A stretch of DNA of 16,697 nucleotides from an uncultured Rhodospirillaceae bacterium (GCA_937891725.1 CALAHL010000024.1:1-16697); one strand, 5' to 3'. Shown: positions 1 through 7,670, counted from the stretch's first letter. Numbers and translations: made by a program. Notes: generated by a model from the letters alone, not told the origin.

Positions 1-382
1 AGATCGGTGCGTGAGGGGCCAAAAACCCGTCGGAGCCGCCCTGATACATCAAGGGGTCGTGCCAGAAGCTTTCCGGCAGCACCGCCCCCCGCGCCTTCCG
101 GACCAGTTCCACATGGTTCACATAGGCCGACCCATCGAGCCACTGATAAGCGCGCGGCAATGGAGAGACCGCGTCCGCCGGATTGAACAGGATTTCGCCC
201 TGGACCGCGCCAGCCTCCAGTGCGGCCGAAAGCGCCCGCAGACGCGGTTCCGCCAGGGCCCATTCATCGAGCGCGGCCTGCAGGGTCGGCGCGATCCCGG
301 TTGCCGGGACGGCACGCAGCAGGTCGGAGGACACGACGACCAATTGGCCGTCGCGCCCGGAGTTCAGGGATGCGAGTTTCAC
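1..382 (-). CDS. Fumarylacetoacetate hydrolase family protein, N-terminal part (cut by window edge)
   Basis: The last enzyme of the tyrosine/homogentisate route splits fumarylacetoacetate into fumarate and acetoacetate. Reading the minus strand from a GTG at 382-380 gives an uninterrupted 127-codon frame to the window edge. It begins VKLASLNSGRDGQLVVVSSD and later contains ALPRAYQWLDGSAYVNHVEL-like and PLMYQGGSDGF segments that I recognise from the N-terminal half of proteobacterial FAH-family proteins. The catalytic C-terminal half lies outside the window. The GTG overlaps the hmgA stop codon as GTGA, so the gene is probably translationally coupled to hmgA, and its place after hpd and hmgA fits the pathway order. 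Family membership is confident. The exact substrate is inferred from context, since FAH-family members also act on other acylpyruvates. Confidence 0.85.
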   Translation of the reverse strand, partial: MKLASLNSGRDGQLVVVSSDLLRAVPATGIAPTLQAALDEWALAEPRLRALSAALEAGAVQGEILFNPADAVSPLPRAYQWLDGSAYVNHVELVRKARGAVLPESFWHDPLMYQGGSDGFLAPHAPI

Positions 383-1530
383 TCTGCCGCGTCCTTTTTG
401 GGTGTCCAGGACCTGACATAATCCGGGTTCTCGACCCCGGCGGGCAGATCGCCGACCTCGAGCGCGTCTCGGGTGTCGAGCATGACCGCATACTCGTCGG
501 TAGCGGTCTTCTTCGGCGTCAGCATGCCGGCAAGCGCCTTGGGGTGCGGACCGTGGGTGAAGCCGCAGGGATGGAAGGTGATCATGCCCTTCTCGATATT
601 GTCCCGGCTGAAGAAATCGCCACGGTGGTAGAACAAGACCTCGTCATAGTCGTCGTTGTTGTGGAAGAACGGCACCTTGAGCGCCTCGGGATCGCTTTCC
701 ATCGGGCGCGGACAGAAGGTGCAGACCACGAACCGGTTGGCGACGAAGGTGGTATGGGCCGAGGGCGGCAGATGGTAGCGGTGGCTCATCAGCGGACGGA
801 AATCCTCGACATTGATCCGGACGGGTGTGAGGTCTCCCTTCCAGCCGACCGCATCCAGCGGGTTATAGGGATATGTCACCGTCGAGACGGCCCCGCGCCG
901 CTTGATATCGACCCGCCAGATCTCCTCCCGGCCCGCCGGGGTCTGCTGCGCGCGGAAGGGGTCGTCCATCGCCGGCGCGTCCAGCATGGCCGGATCGAAG
1001 ATCGCGTGATTGCCGACCAGACCCTTGTCCGGTAGCTGGAACGAGCTGTTTGTGGCCTCGATCATCAGGACCTCAGCATCGCCCTGGAAGACCGTCCGCC
1101 ACATGGTGCCGCGCGGCAACATCACGTAGTCCCCGGCCCGCAGATCCATCCGGCCGAAATCACAGAAGATCTCGCCGGCGCCTTCGTGGATGAACAGCAA
1201 CTGGTCGCCGTCGCCGTTCCGGAACAGCCGCTCCATCGCGCCGGAGGTCCGCCAGAAACGCAGATCGACATGGGCATTGTGAAGCACCGTGGCCGCCTCG
1301 AGCGGCGAGTTGGGGGCCGCGTTCAGCTTGTTCAGATCGAAGGCGCGTGGCCGTAGCGGACCCTCCCAGTCGATCCAGCCGGTCGGTGGACGGCTGTGAT
1401 AGAGATGGGCGGACGGGCCGAAGAACCCCTCTTTCGACATCTCTCGCTCATAGGTTCCCTCGGGCAGATCCACATGGGCCTGCCGGCTGGTCCGACCTTC
1501 GACCTTGGAGAAGCGAACGTAGTTTTTCAT
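379..1530 (-). CDS. hmgA: Homogentisate 1,2-dioxygenase
   Basis: Cytosolic non-haem Fe(II) cupin dioxygenase that opens the ring of homogentisate to maleylacetoacetate. The 383-residue protein starts MKNYVRFSKVEG. Its C-terminal cupin holds the iron-site region: PFFHNNDDYDEV (H290, E297) and FHPCGFTHGPHP (H326 as the likely third ligand), matching the H...E...H set of the family. It is shorter than the roughly 430-residue Pseudomonas and human enzymes, as in other short bacterial members. The start at 1530 is chosen because AAGGAGG sits 5 bases upstream; a GTG five codons earlier would bury that site. It lies 11 bases after hpd and overlaps the FAH gene by 4 bases, so it is the middle gene of the tyrosine operon. 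Function rests on both sequence and context; a related cupin dioxygenase is unlikely. Confidence 0.9.
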   Translation of the reverse strand: MKNYVRFSKVEGRTSRQAHVDLPEGTYEREMSKEGFFGPSAHLYHSRPPTGWIDWEGPLRPRAFDLNKLNAAPNSPLEAATVLHNAHVDLRFWRTSGAMERLFRNGDGDQLLFIHEGAGEIFCDFGRMDLRAGDYVMLPRGTMWRTVFQGDAEVLMIEATNSSFQLPDKGLVGNHAIFDPAMLDAPAMDDPFRAQQTPAGREEIWRVDIKRRGAVSTVTYPYNPLDAVGWKGDLTPVRINVEDFRPLMSHRYHLPPSAHTTFVANRFVVCTFCPRPMESDPEALKVPFFHNNDDYDEVLFYHRGDFFSRDNIEKGMITFHPCGFTHGPHPKALAGMLTPKKTATDEYAVMLDTRDALEVGDLPAGVENPDYVRSWTPKKDAAE

Positions 1531-1535
1531 GACTT

Positions 1536-1542
1536 CCTCCTT
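1536..1542 (-). promoter_or_regulatory. Shine-Dalgarno site of hmgA
   Basis: AAGGAGG on the minus strand, 5 bases before the ATG at 1530. It overlaps the last base of the hpd stop codon, and it decides the hmgA start in favour of the ATG over the GTG at 1545. Confidence 0.8.
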
Positions 1543-2636
1543 CACGCGTCTTTGAGGACGCCGCGCTTGACCTGGTCCCGTTCGATCGATTCGAACAGCG
1601 CCCGGAAATTACCCTCGCCGAAACCCTCGTCGCCCTTGCGCTGAATCAGCTCGAAAAAGATCGGACCAATCACCGTCTTGGTAAAGATCTGCAGCAGCAT
1701 GCCGCCGTTCTCGGTCGGTGCGCCGTCTACCAGGATGCCGCGCTTGGCCAACGCCTCAAGGTCCTCGCCATGATGGGGAAGCCGTTCGTCCAGCATTTTA
1801 TAATAGGTCGCCGGCGGCGGATCCATGAAGGTCATGTCCAGCGCCCGCAGGCCATCGACGGCGGCATGGATATCGTCGGTGCCGAGCGCGATATGCTGGA
1901 TGCCCTCGCCCTTGTAGAGATCGAGATATTCCTGAATCTGACTTTTGTCGTCGGAGCTTTCGTTGATCGGGATGCGGATCTTGCCGCACGGGCTCGTCAT
2001 GGCCTTGGACTTCAGGCCGGTCAGCTTGCCCTCAATGTCGAAATACCTGATTTCCTTGAAGTTGAAGAGCCGCTCGTAAAACTCTGCCCAGACATCCATC
2101 CGACCCCGATGCACATTATGGGTCAGGTGATCGACATAGGTCAGACCAACGCCGTCAGGACTTGGAACCTCACCCGCCACCGGCACGAAATCGACGTCAT
2201 AGATTGTCCGATCGCCGTAGCGGTCGACGAAATAGATCAGACTGTCCCCGATACCGTGGATCGCCGGGATGTTGAGCTCCATCGGCCCGACCTTGCCCTC
2301 GAACGGCTTGGCCCCGAGCTTGACCGCGCGTTCGAACGCAGCCGCCGCGTTCCTGACCCGGAAGGCAATCGCGCAACAGGACGCCCCATGAACCCGCGCG
2401 AAGGCTTGCGCGAAACTGTCCGGCTCGCCGTTCACGATGAAGTTCACGTCGCCCTGCCGGTAGAGCGTCACGTTCTTGCGGCGATGACGGGCAACCGGCC
2501 GGAAGCCCATCGACAGGAACAGCTGCTCCAGTTCCAGGGCATCGGGGGCAGTGTACTCGACGAACTCGAAGCCGTCGGTCGCCATCGGGTTTTCCGGTGA
2601 GCCTTCTGGGATATGCGGGACTTTGGTCTCAGCCAT
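1542..2636 (-). CDS. hpd: 4-Hydroxyphenylpyruvate dioxygenase
   Basis: Fe(II) enzyme converting 4-hydroxyphenylpyruvate to homogentisate, the entry step of the operon. The 364-residue protein has the two vicinal-oxygen-chelate halves of the family. The three iron ligands are visible: H170 in YVDHLTHNV, H248 in GEGIQHIALGTDD and E329 in GPIFFELIQRKGD. The C-terminal stretch QRKGDEGFGEGNFRALFESI is the usual family end, and length is normal. The start at 2636 (MAETKVPHIP) has CAGGAG 6-7 bases upstream; a start at 2669 would add 11 residues and cover that site. It is the first gene of the minus-strand operon and divergent from a MarR-family gene, which probably controls it through the two inverted repeats in between. 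Confidence 0.95.
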   Translation of the reverse strand: MAETKVPHIPEGSPENPMATDGFEFVEYTAPDALELEQLFLSMGFRPVARHRRKNVTLYRQGDVNFIVNGEPDSFAQAFARVHGASCCAIAFRVRNAAAAFERAVKLGAKPFEGKVGPMELNIPAIHGIGDSLIYFVDRYGDRTIYDVDFVPVAGEVPSPDGVGLTYVDHLTHNVHRGRMDVWAEFYERLFNFKEIRYFDIEGKLTGLKSKAMTSPCGKIRIPINESSDDKSQIQEYLDLYKGEGIQHIALGTDDIHAAVDGLRALDMTFMDPPPATYYKMLDERLPHHGEDLEALAKRGILVDGAPTENGGMLLQIFTKTVIGPIFFELIQRKGDEGFGEGNFRALFESIERDQVKRGVLKDA

Positions 2637-2708
2637 GGAACGCTCCTGCTGATAGGCGCGGGCCAACAACCGTCCCGGACCGAGAAAGCTTGACGGACAC
2701 GCGCTCTG

Positions 2709-2728
2709 TTCGTTTCATCTGAGACTAA
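2709..2728. promoter_or_regulatory. Putative MarR-family operator, site 1
   Basis: TTCGTTTCATCTGAGACTAA is an imperfect inverted repeat with core TTnGTnTCAnnTGAnACnAA. It matches the second site 27 bp away at 15 of 20 positions. It lies between hpd and the divergent marR-type gene, where such a regulator would bind. The role is inferred from position and symmetry. Confidence 0.55.
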
Positions 2729-2735
2729 TGCAGAA

Positions 2736-2755
2736 TTGGTTTCATTTGGAACCAA
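2736..2755. promoter_or_regulatory. Putative MarR-family operator, site 2
   Basis: TTGGTTTCATTTGGAACCAA has 6-base outer arms (TTGGTT/AACCAA) and an inner CA/TG pair, giving 16 of 20 symmetric positions. It is the better of two related repeats and ends 18 bases before the regulator start codon. Binding there would plausibly repress both hpd and the regulator. Confidence 0.6.
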
Positions 2756-2773
2756 CTTCACGAGCAGCTCCGC

Positions 2774-3271
2774 ATGACCGAGACGGACGCACCGGAATTG
2801 AATGACGCGGCTGCGGCAACGCCCGGCGAAACCTTGATGCTGGAGCGGTTCCTGCCCTACAGGCTGTCGGTGCTGTCGAACACGGTGTCGAAGGCGATCG
2901 CCAAGCTCTACGCGGACCGGTTCGGCATCACCATCCCGGAATGGCGGGTGATGGCGGTACTGGGCCGGTTCGGGCCAAGCTCTGCGGCGGAGATCTGCAA
3001 GGCGACGGCGATGGACAAGGTCCAGGTCAGCCGCGCCCTGCAGCGCCTATCCGAAAGCCGGTTGGTGACCCGCCGGACCGACAAGGTCGACCGGAGACGG
3101 GCTATGGTGGCCATGACACCGAAGGGCCGCACGGTCTATGACGAGATCGTGCCGCTGGCCCTGTCACGGGAGGAAATTCTGCTGCAGGGCCTGAGCCGAG
3201 ACGAACAGACGCAACTGGACGCCTTGCTCAACAAACTAGCAACACGGGCGGAAACGCTGGCGGGGGAGTAG
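2774..3271 (+). CDS. MarR-family transcriptional regulator of the tyrosine catabolic operon
   Basis: A 165-residue winged helix-turn-helix regulator. After a variable 24-residue N-terminus come the dimerisation helix (about 25-50, LPYRLSVLSNTVSKAIAKLY), the HTH (about 54-93, including PEWRVMAVLGRFGPSSAAEI and the recognition helix AMDKVQVSRALQRL), the wing (97-118, with the family signature DRRRAMVAMTPKG) and C-terminal dimerisation helices. It is divergent from hpd with two candidate operators between them, so it likely senses a tyrosine-pathway intermediate and regulates hpd-hmgA-fah and itself; ligand and sign of regulation are inferred. It differs from the IclR-type HmgR of Pseudomonas. 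The ATG at 2774 has only a weak ribosome site; an internal ATG at 2837 is possible but would leave a very short N-terminus. Confidence 0.9.
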   Translation: MTETDAPELNDAAAATPGETLMLERFLPYRLSVLSNTVSKAIAKLYADRFGITIPEWRVMAVLGRFGPSSAAEICKATAMDKVQVSRALQRLSESRLVTRRTDKVDRRRAMVAMTPKGRTVYDEIVPLALSREEILLQGLSRDEQTQLDALLNKLATRAETLAGE

Positions 3272-3284
3272 AAAGGCTGGAAAC

Positions 3285-3848
3285 CTACCGGTAGATCACA
3301 GCCACCACTTCGAGATGCCGGGTTCCCGCCGGGGTCATCAAGTCAACCACATCGCCGGTCTGCGCCTTCAGGAAGGCCCGGGCGATCGGGCTGACCCAGC
3401 TGATCTCGCCGTTCGCGGTGTCGGTCTCATCGACCCCGACGATTCGGATGGTCTTCTCTTCCTCCGCCTCGTCGTCGACATCCACATAGGTCACGGTGGC
3501 GCCGAAGAAGATCTGATCCGTGTGGGGCGATTTGCCCGGATCGACAACTTCGGCGATTTCCAGCCGCTTCATCAGGTACCGCATGCGACGGTCAATCTCG
3601 CGCAATCTTTTCTTGCCGTAGATATAGTCGCCGTTCTCCGAACGATCCCCGTTGCCCGCCGCCCAGGACACCACTTCGACCGTCTTGGGGCGCTCCACCG
3701 ATCGGAGCTGCTTCAACTCCATGCGCAGCCGGTCGAACCCCTGGGGCGTGATGTAGTTCTTCGCCCCGCTCGGCAGCGCCGGGGCGACGATGTCCTCCGC
3801 CTCCTCCTCGGGGGCGTCGTCGTTCTCTTTGGTGAAGGCTTTGCTCAT
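3285..3848 (-). CDS. greB: Transcription elongation factor GreB
   Basis: GreB enters the secondary channel of RNA polymerase and stimulates cleavage of backtracked RNA. The 187-residue protein has an acidic N-terminal extension (about 8-24, DDAPEEEAEDIV), the antiparallel coiled coil (about 30-100) and the C-terminal FKBP-like domain. The coil tip carries GNGDRSENGDYIYGKKRL, with acidic residues D68 and E71 that position the catalytic metal; YIYGKKRLREIDRR is typical of GreB rather than GreA. The start MSKAFTKEN at 3848 is preferred over 3884, which would add 12 atypical residues. It lies 51 bases downstream of kynU on the same strand, so it may be partly read from kynU transcription. It converges on the MarR gene, with only 13 bases between the two stop codons. 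Confidence 0.92.
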   Translation of the reverse strand: MSKAFTKENDDAPEEEAEDIVAPALPSGAKNYITPQGFDRLRMELKQLRSVERPKTVEVVSWAAGNGDRSENGDYIYGKKRLREIDRRMRYLMKRLEIAEVVDPGKSPHTDQIFFGATVTYVDVDDEAEEEKTIRIVGVDETDTANGEISWVSPIARAFLKAQTGDVVDLMTPAGTRHLEVVAVIYR

Positions 3849-3875
3849 CGCGCCATCGAACACCGATCGACGGGG

Positions 3876-3887
3876 CGGTTGCAACCG
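3876..3887. repeat. Perfect 12-base palindrome between kynU and greB
   Basis: CGGTTGCAACCG equals its own reverse complement and lies 28 bases before the greB start. It may be a protein-binding site controlling greB, but a single 12-base palindrome can occur by chance. Confidence 0.3.
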
Positions 3888-3899
3888 GTCATATCCCCG

Positions 3900-5171
3900 T
3901 CAGGTCACGCTGGCCCGATCAGTATAGCGCGGATTAAGATGCTCTCCGGTGTCCAGAACCGCTTTCAAATGCTCAACCGCATCGAACACGTCGGCAAAAC
4001 CCACGTAGAGCGGCGTGAAGCCGAACCGAAGGATGTTCGGGTCTCGGAAGTCTCCAATGACGCCACGCTCGATCAGGGCCTGCACGATACCGTAGCCCTT
4101 CGGATGAGCGAACGAGACCTGTCCGCCGCGGAGAAACGGTGCGGTCTCGGACGCTTCGCGTGGTGAGACGAGGCGCAACCCAGCCTCCCCACAACGGGTC
4201 TCCACCAATGTGATGAAAAGCTCCTGCAAGGCAATCGATTTGCGGCGCATTGCGCCCATGTCGGCCTCCAGCATGATATCGAGGGCCGCTTCGAACGCGA
4301 CCAAGCCGATCACGCCCGGGCTGGAGCAGACATGGCGACGAATGCCATCGGCCGGCCGGTAGTCGAGATCGAAGGCAAAGGGGGCGGCATGACCAAGCCA
4401 TCCCGTCAGCGGTTGGTGCGCCGTCTGCTGATGACGGTTGGCGACGAACAGCCAGGCCGGCCCACCTGGACCGGCGTTCAGATACTTGTAGGAGCAGCCG
4501 ACCGCGAAATCCGCTCTGGATCGATTCAGATCGACCGGGATCGCACCTGCCGAATGGGCGAGATCCCACAGGGTCAGCGCTTCGACCCGATGCGCCGCCG
4601 CCGTCAGACGCGCCATGTCGTGCACTCGCCCGGTCTTGAAGTCGACCTCTGTCAGCATCAGCACCGCGACGGTCTCGTCCAAGCTACAATCCAGATCATC
4701 GGGATCCACCACCCGCAGCTCATGGCCCTTGTCGAGCAGGGCTGCCAGACCCTGCGCCATGTAAAGATCGGTCGGAAAATTGTCGGACGTGGACAGGATG
4801 ACCTTACGGTCCGGTCGCATGGCGAGCGCCGCCGACAGCATCTTGAACAGATTGACAGACGTGGTGTCGACCACCGCGATCTCGCCCGGCTGCGCCCCGA
4901 CAAGCTGCGCCAGCCGATCGCCGAGCGTGAGCGGCAGTTCCATCCAACCGTCCTTCAACCAGCCGGTGATCAGATGACTGCCCCATTCCTCGACGAGCAT
5001 GCGATTCACCCGTTCGGGCACCGATTTCGGCAGCGGACCAAGCGAATTTCCGTCCAGGTAGATCACGCCCTCAGGTAGCGCGAATCGATCTCGGAAACCG
5101 CCCAAAGGATCGGCGGCATCGCGCGCCAGACAATTGGCGTGGGTCGGGATCGCGGTGGAAGAAGCTGTCAT
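3900..5171 (-). CDS. kynU: Kynureninase
   Basis: PLP-dependent enzyme that cleaves kynurenine to anthranilate and alanine (3-hydroxykynurenine to 3-hydroxyanthranilate) in tryptophan breakdown. The 423-residue protein shows the family landmarks: IYLDGNSLGPLP near the N-terminus, NFPTD (131-135), WDLAHSAG (202-209, PLP-pyridine Asp203) and the Schiff-base lysine K229 in GCSYKYLNAGPGG. Length is normal. The start is the ATG at 5171 (MTASSTAIPT). The frame stays open to 5744, but that part is antisense to aroQ and is not coding. It is divergent from aroQ and upstream of greB. No other kynurenine-pathway gene (tryptophan dioxygenase, formamidase) is in the window, so partners must be elsewhere. 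Confidence 0.95.
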   Translation of the reverse strand: MTASSTAIPTHANCLARDAADPLGGFRDRFALPEGVIYLDGNSLGPLPKSVPERVNRMLVEEWGSHLITGWLKDGWMELPLTLGDRLAQLVGAQPGEIAVVDTTSVNLFKMLSAALAMRPDRKVILSTSDNFPTDLYMAQGLAALLDKGHELRVVDPDDLDCSLDETVAVLMLTEVDFKTGRVHDMARLTAAAHRVEALTLWDLAHSAGAIPVDLNRSRADFAVGCSYKYLNAGPGGPAWLFVANRHQQTAHQPLTGWLGHAAPFAFDLDYRPADGIRRHVCSSPGVIGLVAFEAALDIMLEADMGAMRRKSIALQELFITLVETRCGEAGLRLVSPREASETAPFLRGGQVSFAHPKGYGIVQALIERGVIGDFRDPNILRFGFTPLYVGFADVFDAVEHLKAVLDTGEHLNPRYTDRASVT

Positions 5172-5222
5172 GGCGGTATCCAACGGTTCCAGGTTCCAGA
5201 TTGCGAGCGTCGCACGAGCGCA

Positions 5223-5250
5223 TTGCGAGGCCGGGCCGCCATGGTATAAC
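5223..5250 (+). promoter_or_regulatory. Putative sigma70 promoter of aroQ-accB-accC
   Basis: TTGCGA (5223-5228) and TATAAC (5245-5250) are separated by 16 bases. The -10 element matches consensus at 5 of 6 positions and the -35 at 4 of 6. Transcription would begin near 5257, leaving a leader of about 22 bases before the aroQ GTG. It lies in the 108-base gap between divergent kynU and aroQ. Confidence 0.55.
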
Positions 5251-5279
5251 GCGCGACACGATGCGATGAGAGAGCGAAC

Positions 5280-5729
5280 GTGACCGAACGGCCCGACATT
5301 TTGGTTTTGAACGGCCCCAACCTCAATATGCTTGGGGTGCGGGAGCCGACCATTTATGGCCACCTTACCTTGGCCGACATCGAAGAGATGTGCATGGAGC
5401 GCGGCGAGGCCTTGAGCCTCGCAATCGATTTCCGGCAATCCAATTTCGAGGGCGAATTGGTCTCGATCATCCAGAAGGCCCGGGATGATCATGACGGAAT
5501 CGTAATCAATGCCGGGGCGTACACGCATACCTCTGTTGCGATCCACGACGCGCTGGCACTGACCGACCTGCCGGTGATCGAACTGCATCTGTCTAATGTG
5601 TTCAAGCGAGAGCCATTCCGACACCATTCGTATATTTCGGATGTGGCGGTCGGAAGCATTTGCGGGTTCGGCGCGAAGGGCTATGTGCTGGCGCTTGAGG
5701 CAATGGCGGATCTTGTGACCGACGCCTAG
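5280..5729 (+). CDS. aroQ: 3-Dehydroquinate dehydratase, type II
   Basis: Dodecameric shikimate-pathway enzyme that converts 3-dehydroquinate to 3-dehydroshikimate. The 149-residue protein has the small flavodoxin-like fold of type II enzymes. Active-site residues are all present: N14 and R21 in LNGPNLNMLGVREPTIYG, with catalytic Y26; N77 in INAGAYTHTS; H103 in ELHLSNV; and R114 in EPFRHHSY. Translation starts at a GTG (5280) just after a GAGAGAGC purine-rich site. It is followed after 68 bases by accB and then accC, a gene order widespread in alphaproteobacteria. AroQ contributes to aromatic amino acid synthesis while kynU next door, divergently read, degrades one of the products; this is adjacency, not proof of joint control. 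Confidence 0.96.
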   Translation: MTERPDILVLNGPNLNMLGVREPTIYGHLTLADIEEMCMERGEALSLAIDFRQSNFEGELVSIIQKARDDHDGIVINAGAYTHTSVAIHDALALTDLPVIELHLSNVFKREPFRHHSYISDVAVGSICGFGAKGYVLALEAMADLVTDA

Positions 5730-5797
5730 CGCGCGCCTCTGCACCTCCGCCCCGCATCAGACCCAACAAGGATCATGACGACGATGGGATCAGACAA

Positions 5798-6244
5798 GTG
5801 AGCAACGACCTCGACGACGACCTGGTTCGCCGGTTGGCAGGCCTGCTGGATGAAACCGGGTTGGGTGAAATCGAATACGCCCACAAGGATTTCCGAATAC
5901 GGGTGGCACGGCCGGCTGTCCAGGCTTCCTATGCGATGCCGCAGACCTCCCCAGCATCGGCAACTCCGGCGCCTGTCGCCACAGCAGCGGCGGCCCCAGC
6001 GACGGAACCGGGAGAGCTGGTCAAATCCCCGATCGTGGGCACGGTCTACCTCGCACCGTCTCCCGAGGCCGCACCCTATGTGCAGCCGGGCGATGCGGTC
6101 GCCAAGGGCCAAACCCTGATGGTGGTCGAGGCCATGAAGGTGATGAACCCGATCATCGCGCCGCGCGCGGGCAAGGTGTTGCGGGTGATCGTTGAGAACG
6201 GCCAACCGGTCGAATTCGACCAGCCCCTGCTGTCACTCGAATAA
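5798..6244 (+). CDS. accB: Biotin carboxyl carrier protein of acetyl-CoA carboxylase
   Basis: Carries biotin between the biotin carboxylase (AccC) and carboxyltransferase (AccA/AccD) for malonyl-CoA formation in fatty-acid synthesis. The 148-residue protein has an N-terminal domain (1-40, with FRIRVAR), an Ala/Pro-rich flexible linker (about 41-72) and a C-terminal biotinyl domain (about 73-148). The biotinylation motif EAMKVMN places biotin on K114, and the protruding-thumb insertion typical of bacterial BCCP is present near APSPEAAPYV. The start is a GTG at 5798; upstream ATGs at 5775 and 5784 are in another frame. It sits 19 bases ahead of accC, as is usual. Confidence 0.95.
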   Translation: MSNDLDDDLVRRLAGLLDETGLGEIEYAHKDFRIRVARPAVQASYAMPQTSPASATPAPVATAAAAPATEPGELVKSPIVGTVYLAPSPEAAPYVQPGDAVAKGQTLMVVEAMKVMNPIIAPRAGKVLRVIVENGQPVEFDQPLLSLE

Positions 6245-6263
6245 CGACGATCGGAAACAGGAC

Positions 6264-7604
6264 GTGTTTGAAAAAATCCTGATCGCCAATCGTGGAGAGA
6301 TCGCCCTTCGCATCCACCGCGCCTGTCGGGAGATGGGGATCAAGACGGTCGCGGTGCATTCAACGGCAGACGCCGATGCGATGCATGTCCGACTGGCGGA
6401 TGAAAGCGTTTGCATCGGCCCCCCCGCCGCCCGGGACAGCTACCTCAACGTACCGTCAATCCTCTCGGCGGCTGCGGTGACCGGTGCGGATGCCATTCAC
6501 CCGGGCGTCGGCTTTCTGTCAGAGAACGCGGCCTTCTCGGATATCGTTGAAGCGCACGGAATCACATTCATCGGACCCGCAGCCAGCCATATCCAAGCGA
6601 TGGGTGACAAGATCACCGCCAAGGCGACAATGATCGAGCTCGGCGTGCCCTGCGTGCCAGGCTCGGATGGGGAGGTCCACGATCTGGAGACCGCGCGCTC
6701 GGAAGCCAAACGCATCGGCTATCCGGTCCTGATCAAGGCGGCGGCCGGCGGCGGCGGACGCGGCATGAAGGTCGCCGAAGCTCCAAACGAGTTGGAGGAA
6801 GCCTTCACTATGGCGCGACGGGAAGCCGGCGCCGCGTTCGGCAACGCATCGGTCTACATGGAGCGCTATCTCGGCAATCCGCGCCATATCGAAATTCAGA
6901 TCGCGGCCGACAACCACGGAAATGTCATCCATCTCGGCGAGCGGGATTGTTCGATCCAGCGGCGCCATCAGAAGGTCGTCGAGGAAGCCCCATCGCCCGC
7001 ACTCGACGCGGCTGAGCGCGAGCGGATCGGCAAGCGCGCCGTCGATGCCATCAAAAGCATGGGGTACCGCTCGCTCGGAACGTTCGAGTTCCTTTACGAG
7101 AACGGTGAGTTCTTCTTCATCGAGATGAACACCCGCCTGCAGGTCGAGCACCCGATTACCGAGGCGATTACTGGGATCGATTTGGTCCGTCTGCAGATTC
7201 AGATCGCGGCGGGGGCAAAACTTCCGATCACCCAGGAAGAGGTCACCTTCTCCGGTCACGCCATCGAATGCAGAATCACCGCAGAGGACCCGGTCACCTT
7301 CCAGCCGCGACCCGGACGGGTCACCGACTACCATGCCCCAGGCGGGCTGGGTGTTCGTGTTGATTCGGCTCTCTATGGCGGCTACGCGGTCCCACCGCAT
7401 TACGACAGTCTGATCGCGAAGCTGATCGTTCATGGCGCAAATCGGCAGGAAGCGCTGATGCGTCTGAAGCGGTCGTTGGACGAGTTCGTGATCGACGGCC
7501 TGCCGACCACGATTCCCCTGCACCAGCGGCTGATGAAGGAACGCGCGTTCCTCGACGGGGACTACAGTATCCGTTGGCTGGAGCGGGATTTTTTGGGGAG
7601 TTGA
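6264..7604 (+). CDS. accC: Biotin carboxylase subunit of acetyl-CoA carboxylase
   Basis: ATP-grasp enzyme that carboxylates the biotin of AccB using bicarbonate and ATP. Starting at GTG 6264 (FEKILIANRGEIALRIHRAC) it has 446 residues, close to the 449 of E. coli. Visible landmarks are the N-terminal ILIANRGEIA loop, the glycine-rich ATP loop AAAGGGGRGMKV near 160, the HIEIQI / GERDCSIQRRHQKVVEEAPS region and the metal- and bicarbonate-binding segment EMNTRLQVEHPITE near 287-300. The frame is open back to 6192 but the earlier part overlaps accB and lacks family sequence; AGGA stands just before the GTG. It is the third gene of the aroQ-accB-accC unit. Confidence 0.97.
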   Translation: MFEKILIANRGEIALRIHRACREMGIKTVAVHSTADADAMHVRLADESVCIGPPAARDSYLNVPSILSAAAVTGADAIHPGVGFLSENAAFSDIVEAHGITFIGPAASHIQAMGDKITAKATMIELGVPCVPGSDGEVHDLETARSEAKRIGYPVLIKAAAGGGGRGMKVAEAPNELEEAFTMARREAGAAFGNASVYMERYLGNPRHIEIQIAADNHGNVIHLGERDCSIQRRHQKVVEEAPSPALDAAERERIGKRAVDAIKSMGYRSLGTFEFLYENGEFFFIEMNTRLQVEHPITEAITGIDLVRLQIQIAAGAKLPITQEEVTFSGHAIECRITAEDPVTFQPRPGRVTDYHAPGGLGVRVDSALYGGYAVPPHYDSLIAKLIVHGANRQEALMRLKRSLDEFVIDGLPTTIPLHQRLMKERAFLDGDYSIRWLERDFLGS

Positions 7605-7670
7605 AACGTGCTCTCGGCCACGGCCGGGCGGTGATACGCTTTCGCAGGACTCAGCTGGAGCGTGATGGGG

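Noticed and set aside
220..1035. Long plus-strand frame opposite hmgA and fah
   Set aside because: It is the antisense shadow of hmgA and the FAH gene, both of which match well-known families.
3281..3303. CTACCGGTAG palindrome at the convergent end of the MarR gene and greB as a terminator
   Set aside because: The 10-base palindrome has no loop, a short stem and no T-run, and it covers the greB stop codon.
5172..5744. Upstream extension of the kynU frame to 614 residues
   Set aside because: It runs antisense through aroQ, whose active-site residues are all present. The kynureninase family begins near the ATG at 5171. Open antisense frames are common in GC-rich DNA.
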